64,000 nucleotides of DNA from Allomuricauda sp. NBRC 101325 (GTDB lineage: Bacteria > Bacteroidota > Bacteroidia > Flavobacteriales > Flavobacteriaceae), in NCBI RefSeq assembly GCF_030268205.1, contig NZ_BSQF01000002.1, positions 186,001 through 250,000 of the forward strand, given 5' to 3'. Positions 9,073-17,354 of the stretch are shown here, piece after piece. The notes beneath the pieces are model-generated. The model saw nothing but the letters and a program-made list of their open reading frames with translations. It did not search any database and was not told the DNA's origin. A program made the translations under genes and the position numbers. The first letter of the stretch is position 1. Each line of letters starts with the position of its first letter.

Positions 9073-9939
9073 ATGATAGATATTGAAAATATAGTTGCGC
9101 TTGATGTACATACCCATGCAGAACGTTCTTGTCGCCAACCCCATGATGATTATAGACCGGAGTTGGATGAGGCTTTTGCAAGGTATTTTAAATCGGACGA
9201 AAGACCTACTATCAATGAAACTGCGGCCTATTATCGTGAACGAAATATGGCCTTTATCATGTTCACGATTGATTCGGAACATCAAACGGGTTTAAAACGA
9301 ATTTCAAACGAAGAGGTGGCCGAAGGCGCCATGGAAAATCCAGATGTGATGATTCCTTTTGCGAGTATTGATCCACATAAAGGAAGAATGGGTGCTCGTG
9401 AAGCTCGAAATCTGATTGAGAATTATGGGGTAAAAGGGTTTAAATTTCATCCTACGGTGCAGGGCTTTTATCCAAATGATAGAATGGCTTACACATTATA
9501 TGAAGTAATTGCAGAGTATAAGTTACCTATGTTGTTCCATTCTGGACATTCAGGATTTGGTTCTGGTGTAAAAGGTGGTGGAGGCTTGCGTTTGGAATAT
9601 TCCAATCCCATGCATTTGGATGATGTGGCCATTGATTTTCCCGATGCTCCGATCATTATTGCGCACCCTAGTTGGCCATGGCAAGATGAAGCTTTGTCGG
9701 TTGCCATGCACAAACCCAATATTTACATCGATTTAAGTGGATGGTCGCCAAAATATTTCCCAAAACAATTGGTGCAATATGCGAACAGCCTTTTAAAGAA
9801 ACGGATTTTATTCGGTACTGATTTTCCTTTGATCACTCCTGACCGTTGGATGAGTGATTTTGAAGAAGCAGGTTTTAAAGAAGAAGTAAAACCACTTATT
9901 CTAAAAGAAAATGCCCTTATCATGTTAGGCTTGAAATAG
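9073..9939 (+). CDS. Amidohydrolase family protein, probable aryl-beta-ketoacyl-CoA hydrolase
   Basis: 288-residue TIM-barrel metal hydrolase of the amidohydrolase-2 group (COG2159). Metal-site residues seen: HxH in DVHTHAE, the strand-5 His of LFHSGHSGFG, the strand-6 His of IAHPSWPW and the strand-8 Asp of FGTDFPL. It is the last gene of the ferulate operon. A homologous amidohydrolase lies with the CoA ligase, hydratase and dehydrogenase in Rhodococcus p-hydroxycinnamate catabolism (CouO), where it is proposed to hydrolyse the 4-hydroxyphenyl-beta-keto thioester to the benzoate plus acetyl-CoA; I infer the same job here from position. A decarboxylase of the same fold (for example gamma-resorcylate type) is the alternative. 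Confidence 0.78.
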   Translation: MIDIENIVALDVHTHAERSCRQPHDDYRPELDEAFARYFKSDERPTINETAAYYRERNMAFIMFTIDSEHQTGLKRISNEEVAEGAMENPDVMIPFASIDPHKGRMGAREARNLIENYGVKGFKFHPTVQGFYPNDRMAYTLYEVIAEYKLPMLFHSGHSGFGSGVKGGGGLRLEYSNPMHLDDVAIDFPDAPIIIAHPSWPWQDEALSVAMHKPNIYIDLSGWSPKYFPKQLVQYANSLLKKRILFGTDFPLITPDRWMSDFEEAGFKEEVKPLILKENALIMLGLK

Positions 9940-9954
9940 GCAAAAAGTGATATC

Positions 9955-9986
9955 AAAAAAAGCCCCTTTTTTAAAGGGGCTTTTTT
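9955..9986. terminator. Bidirectional intrinsic terminator
   Basis: The arms AGCCCCTTT and AAAGGGGCT are flanked by seven A on the left and six T on the right, so the hairpin can stop both the aromatic operon (plus strand) and the tmRNA gene (minus strand, mature end at 9991). Confidence 0.9.
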
Positions 9987-9990
9987 GTAG

Positions 9991-10388
9991 TGGAGCCGGA
10001 GGGATTCGAACCCTCGTCCAAACAAGCAATAACTAGGCTTTCTACATGCTTAGTTTTGGTTCAATTTTCGACGTACGACCGACCCAAAACAGCCTATCGT
10101 GCGCTTAGCTTCTTTAGTTTTACGACCTTAACGAAGCAATAAGATCGCTATGTTGACTTTTATGGTGCCCCAAAAAAGACCGCCATCAACAAGGGCTGTC
10201 AAGGGACATTCAGCTTGTGCGCCTAGCGCACCGAGGCTTGGACTTACTATAATTCAGTCAATTAAGCAGCTAAAGCGTAGTTAGACTCGCCATTTAAAAA
10301 AGTTGAGACATTGAATTAACGAGCATCATTCCCATAGCTCGACATGCTTACATAACCATTGGTCTCGCTGTCAAAACCGGTCGGCCCC
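9991..10388 (-). ncRNA. ssrA: tmRNA
   Basis: 398-nt transfer-messenger RNA that rescues stalled ribosomes. On the minus strand the 5' end is GGGGCCGACCGG and the 3' end is GGTTCGAATCCCTCCGGCT followed by CCA lacking its last genome-encoded part (CCA appears to be added after transcription). The first seven bases pair with CGGCTCC at the 3' end to form the acceptor stem, and GTTCGAATC is the T-loop. The tag reading frame at 10291-10262 encodes GESNYALAA and stops at TAA; the ALAA end is the usual ClpXP degron. One-piece layout, as normal for Bacteroidota. Confidence 0.95.
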
Positions 10389-10687
10389 ATAATGAGATTT
10401 CATTCCTGCGAAGGCAGGAATCATTCCCATTTTTTTATCAAAGAACTTAACCTGCATTATGCATGGTCAGAGTGTGGGCGTTCCCAAGAACCTGCTTGGC
10501 AACTTCTCGGTCGGGCTATCGACTTTATCTTTTTCTGATTCTCGATGGCGCTCGAAATGACAGAAAAAGGATACCGCCTCTATCCCTAACGCGGGCGGCA
10601 AAGGTAACTTATATCTTCAAAAGATAAAAAGTTTGTACCATCTGCCCATTACCCTTATTTTGGTCAACAATTATACCAAAGCAGTTT
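10389..10687. repeat. tmRNA leader region with degenerate REP-like palindromes
   Basis: No gene. It holds a perfect inverted repeat ATTCCTGC-GAAG-GCAGGAAT (10402-10421) and a second degenerate element GATTCTCGAT...CGAAATGAC (about 10539-10562). Both look like eroded copies of the flavobacterial REP-like family seen again at 27482-27677 and 40498-40544. The elements lie between the tmRNA promoter and the mature tmRNA 5' end. Confidence 0.5.
10599..10628 (-). promoter_or_regulatory. Candidate promoter for tmRNA
   Basis: On the minus strand, TACCTTTG (10606-10599) exactly matches TAnnTTTG and a TTT -33 element (10628-10626) lies 19 bases upstream. It would start a transcript about 200 bases before the mature tmRNA 5' end, so a long leader would have to be removed, normally by RNase P. 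Confidence 0.5.
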
Positions 10688-11893
10688 ATGAAATTCGGAA
10701 TCATACGCGAACGTAAAAATCCGCCAGATCGTAGGGTGGTGCTGTCCCCAACGGAGTGTCAAAATGTCTTGAAACAATTTCCAAAGGCAGAAATTTTGGT
10801 GGAAACATCCCCTATCAGAACCTTTTCCGATGAAGAATACATAGAAAAAGGGTTGCAAGTTGGCGATGATATGGAATCCTGCGATGTGCTTTTAGGGGTA
10901 AAAGAAGTACCTATCGATGCTTTGCTGCCCGACAAAAAATACTTCTTCTTCTCCCACACCATAAAAAAGCAGCCCTATAATCGGGAATTACTTCGTGCTA
11001 TTCTTTCCAAGAACATTGAGTTGTACGATCATGAGGTGATCACCAACCCTAAAGGGCAGCGTTTGGTAGCTTTTGGACGATATGCTGGAATCGTAGGGGC
11101 CTATAACGGATTCAGAGCCTATGGTTTAAAATACGATTTGTATCAACTACCCAAAGCCGAAAACCTAAAGGATCAACAAGCTTTGATTGCCGAACTGAAA
11201 CAAATTAAACTGCCCAACATCAAAATCCTATTGACAGGAAAGGGAAGGGTAGGTAACGGTGCCAAGGAAATGCTCGATGGCATGGGAATGAAAAAAGTTG
11301 GGGTGGACGACTATTTGCATAAATCTTTTTCCGAACCCGTGTATTGCCAAATAGATGCAGCCGAATACAACAAAAGAAAAGACGGGATACGAGGAAATAA
11401 AGCTGATTTTTTCCAGAATCCTCAGGAATATAAATCCAATTTCTTCCGCTTTGCCAAGGTCACCGATTTCTATATTGCCGGTCACTTTTATGGGGATGGA
11501 GCCCCATTTTTATATACTCGGGAAGATGCAAAGCAGTCCGACTTCAAAATAAAAGTTGTGGCCGATATAAGCTGCGATATTGACGGACCTGTTGCAACTA
11601 CAATTCAACCATCAACAATTGCGGATCCCATTTATGGGTATAACCCCGTTTCCGAAAGCGAAGACGATTTTAAAAAGGAAAATGTGATTGCCGTAATGGC
11701 AGTGGATAATCTACCATGCGAATTGCCAAGGGATGCAAGTGTTGGCTTTGGGGAAGCATTCTCCAAATTTGTGATTCCAGCATTTTTCAACAACGATGAA
11801 GATGGAATTTTAGAACGCGCCCGAATGACCCAAAATGGCCAACTTACTGCCCGCTATAACTACCTTCAAGATTACGTTAACGGGACAGAATAG
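10688..11893 (+). CDS. Saccharopine/alanine dehydrogenase-like NAD(P) oxidoreductase
   Basis: 401-residue protein with the AlaDH/PNT N-terminal domain (GIIRERKNPPDRRVVLSP; substrate-binding region up to about residue 140) and a Rossmann domain with ILLTGKGRVGNGAKEMLDGMG at about residue 180, which carries the GxGxxG-like dinucleotide loop. The whole aligns in organisation with yeast-type saccharopine dehydrogenase (NAD+, lysine forming) and bacterial alanine dehydrogenase relatives common in Flavobacteriia. The conserved ITNPKGQRLVAFGRYAGIVG segment corresponds to the region linking the two domains. The actual substrate is not decidable from sequence. It is preceded by the tmRNA promoter on the other strand and probably has its own transcript. 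Confidence 0.75.
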   Translation: MKFGIIRERKNPPDRRVVLSPTECQNVLKQFPKAEILVETSPIRTFSDEEYIEKGLQVGDDMESCDVLLGVKEVPIDALLPDKKYFFFSHTIKKQPYNRELLRAILSKNIELYDHEVITNPKGQRLVAFGRYAGIVGAYNGFRAYGLKYDLYQLPKAENLKDQQALIAELKQIKLPNIKILLTGKGRVGNGAKEMLDGMGMKKVGVDDYLHKSFSEPVYCQIDAAEYNKRKDGIRGNKADFFQNPQEYKSNFFRFAKVTDFYIAGHFYGDGAPFLYTREDAKQSDFKIKVVADISCDIDGPVATTIQPSTIADPIYGYNPVSESEDDFKKENVIAVMAVDNLPCELPRDASVGFGEAFSKFVIPAFFNNDEDGILERARMTQNGQLTARYNYLQDYVNGTE

Positions 11894-12015
11894 CCCTTAA
11901 AACGAGAATCAACACTTTAGAGTTGGTAATGTGTTGTTTTTTAGTATATTGCTCGTCCTATACTTGCAAAAAAGTGAAGTTTAACTGGTTATTTTCTGGA
12001 GATGACGATCCAGCA

Positions 12016-12249
12016 ATGAAACGCACTTGTATTGACCTAGAGTACAAGTTGAGACCAAGGATCACAAAGTTCCTCCTTTCAAAGTTGGACAGTGACTATT
12101 CTGGAGACTTTTCCCGTTTTTGCTTCGATGTGGATTTGGATCGCAAATGGGTGTCCATTTCCGACACGACCCCACAGGAGCTTATCCATAAAATTTTGAC
12201 CGATTTCGATGCGGTAATTAATGGTTCCCCTTTTCCTTCGGTTGCCTAA
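12016..12249 (+). CDS. Small conserved hypothetical protein
   Basis: 77 residues from the ATG at 12016; the frame stays open back to a TTG at 11923 and passes a GTG at 11974 that follows a promoter-like TATACTTG (11959-11966), so the protein may be 91 residues or longer. It is soluble-looking and charged (DLEYKLRPRITKFLLSKLD, CFDVDLDRKWVSISD) with no signal peptide, membrane segment or known motif that I recognise. It lies between the oxidoreductase gene and, convergently, the PHP phosphoesterase gene, whose stop codon abuts its own. Function unknown. Confidence 0.5.
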   Translation: MKRTCIDLEYKLRPRITKFLLSKLDSDYSGDFSRFCFDVDLDRKWVSISDTTPQELIHKILTDFDAVINGSPFPSVA

Positions 12250-13362
12250 TTAATGCAATGTAATTTCCCAATTAACAACAGCCTGTTCTTTCGGGGCAAC
12301 ATATGCGCTCAATGCCTTTAGGGTTAGTGTTACCTTATCCTTTTTCTCCAAAGTTTTAATGTTCAAGGTTTTCGATTCACCGGCAGGAATGGTGAACACT
12401 GGAGAGCTCGAATAAAAAGTATACTCCATTTGATTTTCCAACATGAGGTCGCTACTGGTTACATTTTTAAGGGACACTTCTAAAATGGATGTTTTATCAA
12501 TGTATTCCGCCTTTTCTATAACTAAACTAGCTTGTAATAAAGGAACCAAATGTTCCTTTTTACCCACAAATAAGGAGTTGAATACTGCAACAGTTCTCCC
12601 TGCAAACAAGGCTTCTTGCAGTGATTCTGGAGTTCTTTCTTTGGCAAAAACCAATGTGACAGGTCTGTCAATCCCTTTACCCACATATTCCCAATCAATC
12701 AATCCATGGATGTCGCTTGTACCCATAATGGTTAAATTATGCTCCAAGGCCAACGCTAAGGATTCCTCAGCATAATCGCCAACATTGATCACTTCGATAC
12801 CGTGTAATTCCCCATTTTTGATGCGCTCTTTTTGAAAATCGCTCAAGATTGGATTGCCGGTTGGAGACTGTGCATACCATGCAGGGTGGTTCCAAAACAC
12901 AAAGGCACCCTGTTTTTTCGCTTCCCCGAAGGCATCTTCGGCTTCATTGTGCAATATTTTATTGGCATCTTCAATAAAAATGGCATTGCTGTGTCCCATG
13001 GGGGCCTGTCGCGTAATCTCTGAACCATGAATGATCATAAGATCATGGTCTTTGGCCTCTTTTAAGGCTAGTTCAAACGAACGGTTTCTATCTGGGTGTG
13101 GGATATCTGCTTTGTGGGGTTGATACTCCAAATGTTCCGTCAATGAAATCACATCCAAATTATCGCGAAGTGCTTCGCCAACCCGAATGGTCGGCCAAAC
13201 ATTACCATCGGAAAACACTGTATGCTGGTGCAAATCAGTTTTTAAAGTGATATAACCTGGCACATTCGGAAATTCAAGAGCTCTTGAACTTTTATGGGTA
13301 TGCTCCTGAGCAAATAGTGTGATTGTGGCAAACAAAGCGATAAAAAAGGGTTGGAATTTCAT
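12250..13362 (-). CDS. Secreted PHP-domain phosphoesterase
   Basis: 370 residues from the ATG at 13362, which gives a clean signal peptide (MKFQPFFIALFATITLFAQ); an in-frame start 57 bases further out would bury it. The PHP active-site residues are visible in order: HxH in DLHQHTVFSDG, TEH, the Glu of HGSEIT, the His of FWNHPAW and DxH in GTSDIHG, a trinuclear metal site. The C-terminal third (about residue 275 on) is a beta-rich domain of the kind found in flavobacterial Sb-PDE-like phosphodiesterases. Likely a periplasmic or surface phosphodiester hydrolase; substrate unknown. Confidence 0.8.
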   Translation of the reverse strand: MKFQPFFIALFATITLFAQEHTHKSSRALEFPNVPGYITLKTDLHQHTVFSDGNVWPTIRVGEALRDNLDVISLTEHLEYQPHKADIPHPDRNRSFELALKEAKDHDLMIIHGSEITRQAPMGHSNAIFIEDANKILHNEAEDAFGEAKKQGAFVFWNHPAWYAQSPTGNPILSDFQKERIKNGELHGIEVINVGDYAEESLALALEHNLTIMGTSDIHGLIDWEYVGKGIDRPVTLVFAKERTPESLQEALFAGRTVAVFNSLFVGKKEHLVPLLQASLVIEKAEYIDKTSILEVSLKNVTSSDLMLENQMEYTFYSSSPVFTIPAGESKTLNIKTLEKKDKVTLTLKALSAYVAPKEQAVVNWEITLH

Positions 13363-13572
13363 GATGATGGTTTTTTCAAAACTAATAAACTTTAAAGCTG
13401 TATGTATAAGGGGCATCACATTTTACAAACTGTTAACCTCAAGGTAATCTCGTTGATTTTTTCAAGCTTAAAGGGTGCCGTTGGGAAATCACAATTAATA
13501 AATTTTTAAGGAAGTAAAACAAGACTTTACGCAAAATCATTGTTAGGTTTGCCAGCTTAAAACCTCGATACC

Positions 13573-14031
13573 TTGCACATTGATTTGATCGTTGCGGCCC
13601 TTTGGAGTCTTTCCCCTTTTGGAGAGGCCAAAGTGGGCATTCCTTATGGCATGTACCAAGGGGTGAACGCCTATTTGGTGTTTATCGTTTGTTTTGCGGC
13701 CAATGTAGCGGTATTTCCCTTGATGATGTTCTTTTTAAAGTACATCAATCAACACTTGATCAAATGGCGTTTTTATAAAAAATCGGCTGTATATGTGGGC
13801 CAAAGGGCAAAAAGAGGGTCGGGCAAGAACATTCAGCGATTTGGTTTTCTTGGCATCGTACTTTTTGTGATGATTCCACTTCCGGGTACAGGGGTATACG
13901 CAGGAAGTATTGCGTCTTACATCTTTAAAATGAAAAAGCGACAGGCCTTTGCTGCTAATACCATCGGCATTTTCTTTTCCTCAGTAATTATTTGGGTAGC
14001 TACCCTTATGTCTTTGAATGGGGTTTCCTAA
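13573..14031 (+). CDS. Small multidrug-export-like membrane protein (COG2426)
   Basis: 152-residue membrane protein with about four hydrophobic segments. The motifs SLSPFGEAKVGIPYGM near the N-terminus and MIPLPGTGVYAGSIASYIF after residue 95 are typical of the Sm_multidrug_ex family, whose transport role is inferred from the family name rather than proved. No ATG fits the N-terminus; the start is a TTG at 13573 (LHIDLIVAALWSL), 21 bases after an exact -7 match TAGGTTTG (13544-13551), so the leader is very short. Single-gene unit. Confidence 0.75.
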   Translation: MHIDLIVAALWSLSPFGEAKVGIPYGMYQGVNAYLVFIVCFAANVAVFPLMMFFLKYINQHLIKWRFYKKSAVYVGQRAKRGSGKNIQRFGFLGIVLFVMIPLPGTGVYAGSIASYIFKMKKRQAFAANTIGIFFSSVIIWVATLMSLNGVS

Positions 14032-14116
14032 AATCAAGTTATTATTATCCCGCTTTCTCTGTTGTTAGAGTTGTATTTAGTTACTTTGTTCCTAACACTA
14101 ATCTTAAATTATTTTT

Positions 14117-14986
14117 ATGGCTTCAGGGTTTTTTGCCGTGTTGGACGATATTTCTGCATTGATGGACGATGTGGCAACCATGAGTAAAATTGCAACCAAA
14201 AAAACAGCGGGGATTTTGGGGGATGACTTGGCAGTAAATGCCGAAAAAGCGACAGGTTTTTTATCGAGTCGTGAAATCCCTGTGCTTTGGGCCATTACCA
14301 AAGGTTCTTTTTTGAACAAGTTGATCATACTTCCCATTGCATTTTTGTTGAGTGCCTATTTGCCCGTTGCTATTACCATTATTTTGATTTTAGGCGGTGT
14401 CTATTTGGCATACGAAGGTGCTGAAAAAGTGTACGAATATATTTTTCACCGCAACAAAGATGGGCATGTAGAAAAGATTGAAGAGGTGACTGAGGAAAAG
14501 TTGCCCGAGTTGGAAAAACAAAAGATAAAACAGGCCATTGTAACCGATTTTATCCTGTCCATCGAAATAGTGATCATAGCATTGAGTACAGTGGTCAATG
14601 AATCCCTGACCATTCAGATCATAACCGTTTCCATTGTGGCATTGTTGGCCACTGTTGGGGTTTACGGCATTGTGGCATTGATTGTCCGTATGGATGATTA
14701 TGGGTACAAACTCATCAATTTAAATAAGCAAACCGATAGTTTTTCCGATAATGTGGGGAAAGTTTTGGTGAATGCACTTCCAAAGATCATCAAAGCGTTG
14801 TCCATTGTTGGGACTTTGGCCTTGTTACTTGTTTCTGGTGGAATATTTAACCACAACATTGAATTTTTCCATCACTTGTTCCCCGGCCTTCCGACCTTGC
14901 TCAAGGATTTTATTTATGGATTGGTGGTAGGAATCGTTGCATTGCTTTTGATGAATTTGGTCAAAAAAATGTTCGTGCGAAAATAA
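14117..14986 (+). CDS. DUF808-family membrane protein (YedI-like)
   Basis: 289-residue inner-membrane protein. The N-terminus ASGFFAVLDDISALMDDVA and the following KKTAGILGDDLAVNAEKATG are the hallmark of DUF808 (YedI). Around five to six hydrophobic segments follow, with a soluble charged loop (KDGHVEKIEEVTEEKLPELE) near residues 115-135. Function of the family is not established. It stands alone between a short promoter-bearing gap and a bidirectional terminator shared with convergent creD. Confidence 0.88.
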   Translation: MASGFFAVLDDISALMDDVATMSKIATKKTAGILGDDLAVNAEKATGFLSSREIPVLWAITKGSFLNKLIILPIAFLLSAYLPVAITIILILGGVYLAYEGAEKVYEYIFHRNKDGHVEKIEEVTEEKLPELEKQKIKQAIVTDFILSIEIVIIALSTVVNESLTIQIITVSIVALLATVGVYGIVALIVRMDDYGYKLINLNKQTDSFSDNVGKVLVNALPKIIKALSIVGTLALLLVSGGIFNHNIEFFHHLFPGLPTLLKDFIYGLVVGIVALLLMNLVKKMFVRK

Positions 14987-14998
14987 TTAAATCAAAAA

Positions 14999-15027
14999 AA
15001 ACGGCTCTTGATTTTCCAGAGCCGTTT
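14999..15027. terminator. Terminator between DUF808 gene and creD
   Basis: AAACGGCTCT and AGAGCCGTTT form a 10-bp stem with a 9-base loop. The long A run on the left gives a strong U tract for the minus-strand creD transcript; for the plus strand the T tract is weaker. Confidence 0.85.
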
Positions 15028-15034
15028 AAGATTT

Positions 15035-16387
15035 TTATTGGGCCAATTGACCGGACCAATCAATTTTGCGAGAGGTTAACATAATGGTCGCTAAAATCAC
15101 AAAAAGCCCGATACTGCCAACCAATAGAGCATAATCTTCTAATTGTATAATCACAAAAATAAAGGAATAGAGTCCCAACATGGAGCCCAAAATCAACAAC
15201 GTGAATTTGGTACTTTTAAGAATTGATCTTGAATAAATGGTTATCAAGGAGACAATTGCGATTCCTGAAATTACATAGGCAAATAGGTAATTCTTGTGTT
15301 CAGAAATGGAAATTAAAAGGGTGTAAAACAAGACCAAGGCCAAACCAATCATTAAATATTGAAATGGATGAATAGGAATTTTGCTGCTTATTTGAATGAG
15401 TAGAAAAACCAATAAGGTAAGACCAATGATCATAAATCCATATTTACTGGTGCGCGAAGTTTTTTGATAATCGTCAACAGGTACCAAGAATTCAGTGCCA
15501 AAGGCAAAATCGTTCAAATCTGGTAGATTATCATAAAAAGATTGCCCAAACCGTCTATTGGTTTCCAAGACCTTCCATTGTGCCTCAAAACCATTTTCCG
15601 AAATTTTCTTTCCCTCCGTATCTGGTAAAAAGTTGCCATTAAAACTAGGGGAGTGCCAATTGGATTTCATCGCCACGCGGGTTTCCTTTCCAATGGGAAC
15701 ATATTGCAATCGATTACTGCCATTTATGGCAATGGTCGACTCAAAGTTTAATGCTTTGTCTTGGATTTCTTTTAGGTTGATTACGAAGCCAGATTCAAGT
15801 GTATTCATATAGGTGTTGTCAAACTTTGGTTTAAGATCATAGGTTTGATTGTTGAGCTTAATGCTTACCGTATTTCGAATTCCTTTTAAATTGCTTACCT
15901 TATATAAAACGGTGGCTTTATCCCATAAAATGTCCTTGGCATCAACTTCTTTTTCTGAAAAATCAAGCTGGGAGAACAAACCTTTTACATTTGAATTTGC
16001 AGTGTAGACCACCGATTTATAAATACCACGTTCCAGAGGTTGCGTAGTTATATTCGAATTGATGTTCAGTTCATCTGGAAAGAAATAGGCTTCATGTCTT
16101 ACTGCCTTTTCCGTTATGAGAAAGGTTTTGGTCTTTTCGTCGAATACCTTTTCTTCAACAAATTGATTGTAGGGAACCTTGAGAATTGGGCCGTTTATGA
16201 TTACTTCCTCGCCCCATTTGGTGTTGATTTCTGAGATAACTTCTTGTTGACGCTGTCCCCGTTCCCAAATAAGGTCATTGACAAATCCTAAAGGAATCAA
16301 TAAGATGAGGATTAAGAATCCTACAGTGATCATTTTTGCTGAAATAGAATTTTTTAACCAATTGCCGATACGTTTTTGTGGTGTCAT
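15035..16387 (-). CDS. creD: CreD-family inner membrane protein
   Basis: 450 residues. N-terminal membrane anchor (residues about 20-40, MITVGFLILILLIPLGFVND), a large periplasmic domain to about residue 300 containing the CreD pattern (IWERGQRQQEVISEI, WGEEVIINGPILKVPY) and five to six C-terminal membrane segments. CreD is part of envelope-stress and beta-lactam responses in Gammaproteobacteria; in Bacteroidota it is usually paired with a small winged-helix regulator, as here. It has its own palindrome-overlapped promoter region 20-36 bases upstream of the start, matching the one in front of the regulator transcript. Confidence 0.88.
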   Translation of the reverse strand: MTPQKRIGNWLKNSISAKMITVGFLILILLIPLGFVNDLIWERGQRQQEVISEINTKWGEEVIINGPILKVPYNQFVEEKVFDEKTKTFLITEKAVRHEAYFFPDELNINSNITTQPLERGIYKSVVYTANSNVKGLFSQLDFSEKEVDAKDILWDKATVLYKVSNLKGIRNTVSIKLNNQTYDLKPKFDNTYMNTLESGFVINLKEIQDKALNFESTIAINGSNRLQYVPIGKETRVAMKSNWHSPSFNGNFLPDTEGKKISENGFEAQWKVLETNRRFGQSFYDNLPDLNDFAFGTEFLVPVDDYQKTSRTSKYGFMIIGLTLLVFLLIQISSKIPIHPFQYLMIGLALVLFYTLLISISEHKNYLFAYVISGIAIVSLITIYSRSILKSTKFTLLILGSMLGLYSFIFVIIQLEDYALLVGSIGLFVILATIMLTSRKIDWSGQLAQ

Positions 16388-16406
16388 GTTTATTTAATTT
16401 AAAAGT

Positions 16407-16423
16407 ACTTTGAAAAACAAAGT
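16407..16423. promoter_or_regulatory. Palindromic operator upstream of creD
   Basis: ACTTTG-AAAAA-CAAAGT, 20 bases before the creD start. The arms, spacing and the preceding AAAGT are the same as in the site at 17355-17371. Its right half overlaps the position expected for the minus-strand -7 element, which suits a repressor. Confidence 0.65.
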
Positions 16424-16439
16424 AAGTTGATAAAAAATT

Positions 16440-16736
16440 TTAGTTGCTATTTCTTATGAGATGCTCAATGGCATCGATATGTTTTTTAAAAGCTTGTTTG
16501 CCCAAATTTGTAATGGAATATTTAGTGTTTGGTTTTTTTCCGATGAATGACTTTTCAATGTTTATGTATTCCGCCTTTTCCAGCGTCTTGGTATGACTTG
16601 CCAAATTTCCATCGGTAACATCCAACAATTCTTTGAGTCGATTAAAATCAACAGCATCATTGACCATTAATATGGACATAATCCCTAGCCGAATGCGATG
16701 GTCAAATATTTTATTGATATTGTCTATCAGCCCCAT
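16440..16736 (-). CDS. Winged-helix transcriptional regulator linked to creD
   Basis: 98-residue single-domain winged helix protein of the HTH_27 type (ArsR/MarR-like fold). The recognition-helix region is FNRLKELLDVTDGNLASHTKTLEKAEYI (residues about 31-58), followed by the wing KSFIGKKPNTKYSITNLG. No separate ligand domain. It follows the membrane-protein gene with one base between stop and start, so the two are one operon, and precedes creD. The two matching palindromes at 17355 and 16407 are the natural candidates for its binding sites; that link is inference. Confidence 0.85.
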   Translation of the reverse strand: MGLIDNINKIFDHRIRLGIMSILMVNDAVDFNRLKELLDVTDGNLASHTKTLEKAEYINIEKSFIGKKPNTKYSITNLGKQAFKKHIDAIEHLIRNSN

Positions 16737-16737
16737 A

Positions 16738-17346
16738 CTATCTTTTATCTTCCTTAAAGTGCATTATTGTTCCATAAACAATGTGCAAAATACCAAATCC
16801 AAATACCCAAAACCAAAATCCATAGCCAGGAAATGCGGCACAGATCAATCCTAAAACAATTTGACTGTAGCCAAGATATTTTACAGTGCCGATCGTATAT
16901 TTTGAAGCATTGACCAATGCCAGTCCATAAAAAATAAGCATTAAGGAGGCGGTCAGTCCATAATGTCTACTACTGAGTTTGATTAAAATGTAGATGCCAC
17001 CTGTAATTAAAGGCACAAAAAAATTGATCAATAATCGCTTGGTCGTCTCGTCCCATATTTTTTCATTGTTGCGCTTGGCTTTGCGAGTGGTCAATAAATA
17101 TGCGGTTACAAAACTGAGAACCGCGACTAGAATTAAGATGCCCACTATGAATTTAAATGGAGTACTGTTTATGGTAATGTGCTCATCCGCATTGGGTAGA
17201 AAGAATAAGTAAGCTATGCTTGCACCGGTAATGGCATAGATTCCCGCTAAAATTCCTGATAAGCCGGTAAGTGATATAAATCGAGAAGAACGACTCATCA
17301 TATCCTTGATTTGGGAGATATCGTCCAGGTATTTTTTTGAATCCAT
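16738..17346 (-). CDS. Membrane protein of unknown function, creD locus
   Basis: 202-residue protein with an amphipathic N-terminus (MDSKKYLDDISQIKDMMSRS) and five predicted membrane segments (for example LSGILAGIYAITGASIAYLF and YSQIVLGLICAAFPGYGFWF). No domain that I can name. It is the first gene of the operon with the winged-helix regulator and lies directly behind the palindromic operator at 17355. The gene order membrane protein, regulator, creD suggests a membrane-stress response unit, with the regulator controlling all three. Confidence 0.75.
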   Translation of the reverse strand: MDSKKYLDDISQIKDMMSRSSRFISLTGLSGILAGIYAITGASIAYLFFLPNADEHITINSTPFKFIVGILILVAVLSFVTAYLLTTRKAKRNNEKIWDETTKRLLINFFVPLITGGIYILIKLSSRHYGLTASLMLIFYGLALVNASKYTIGTVKYLGYSQIVLGLICAAFPGYGFWFWVFGFGILHIVYGTIMHFKEDKR

Positions 17347-17354
17347 AGTAAAGT

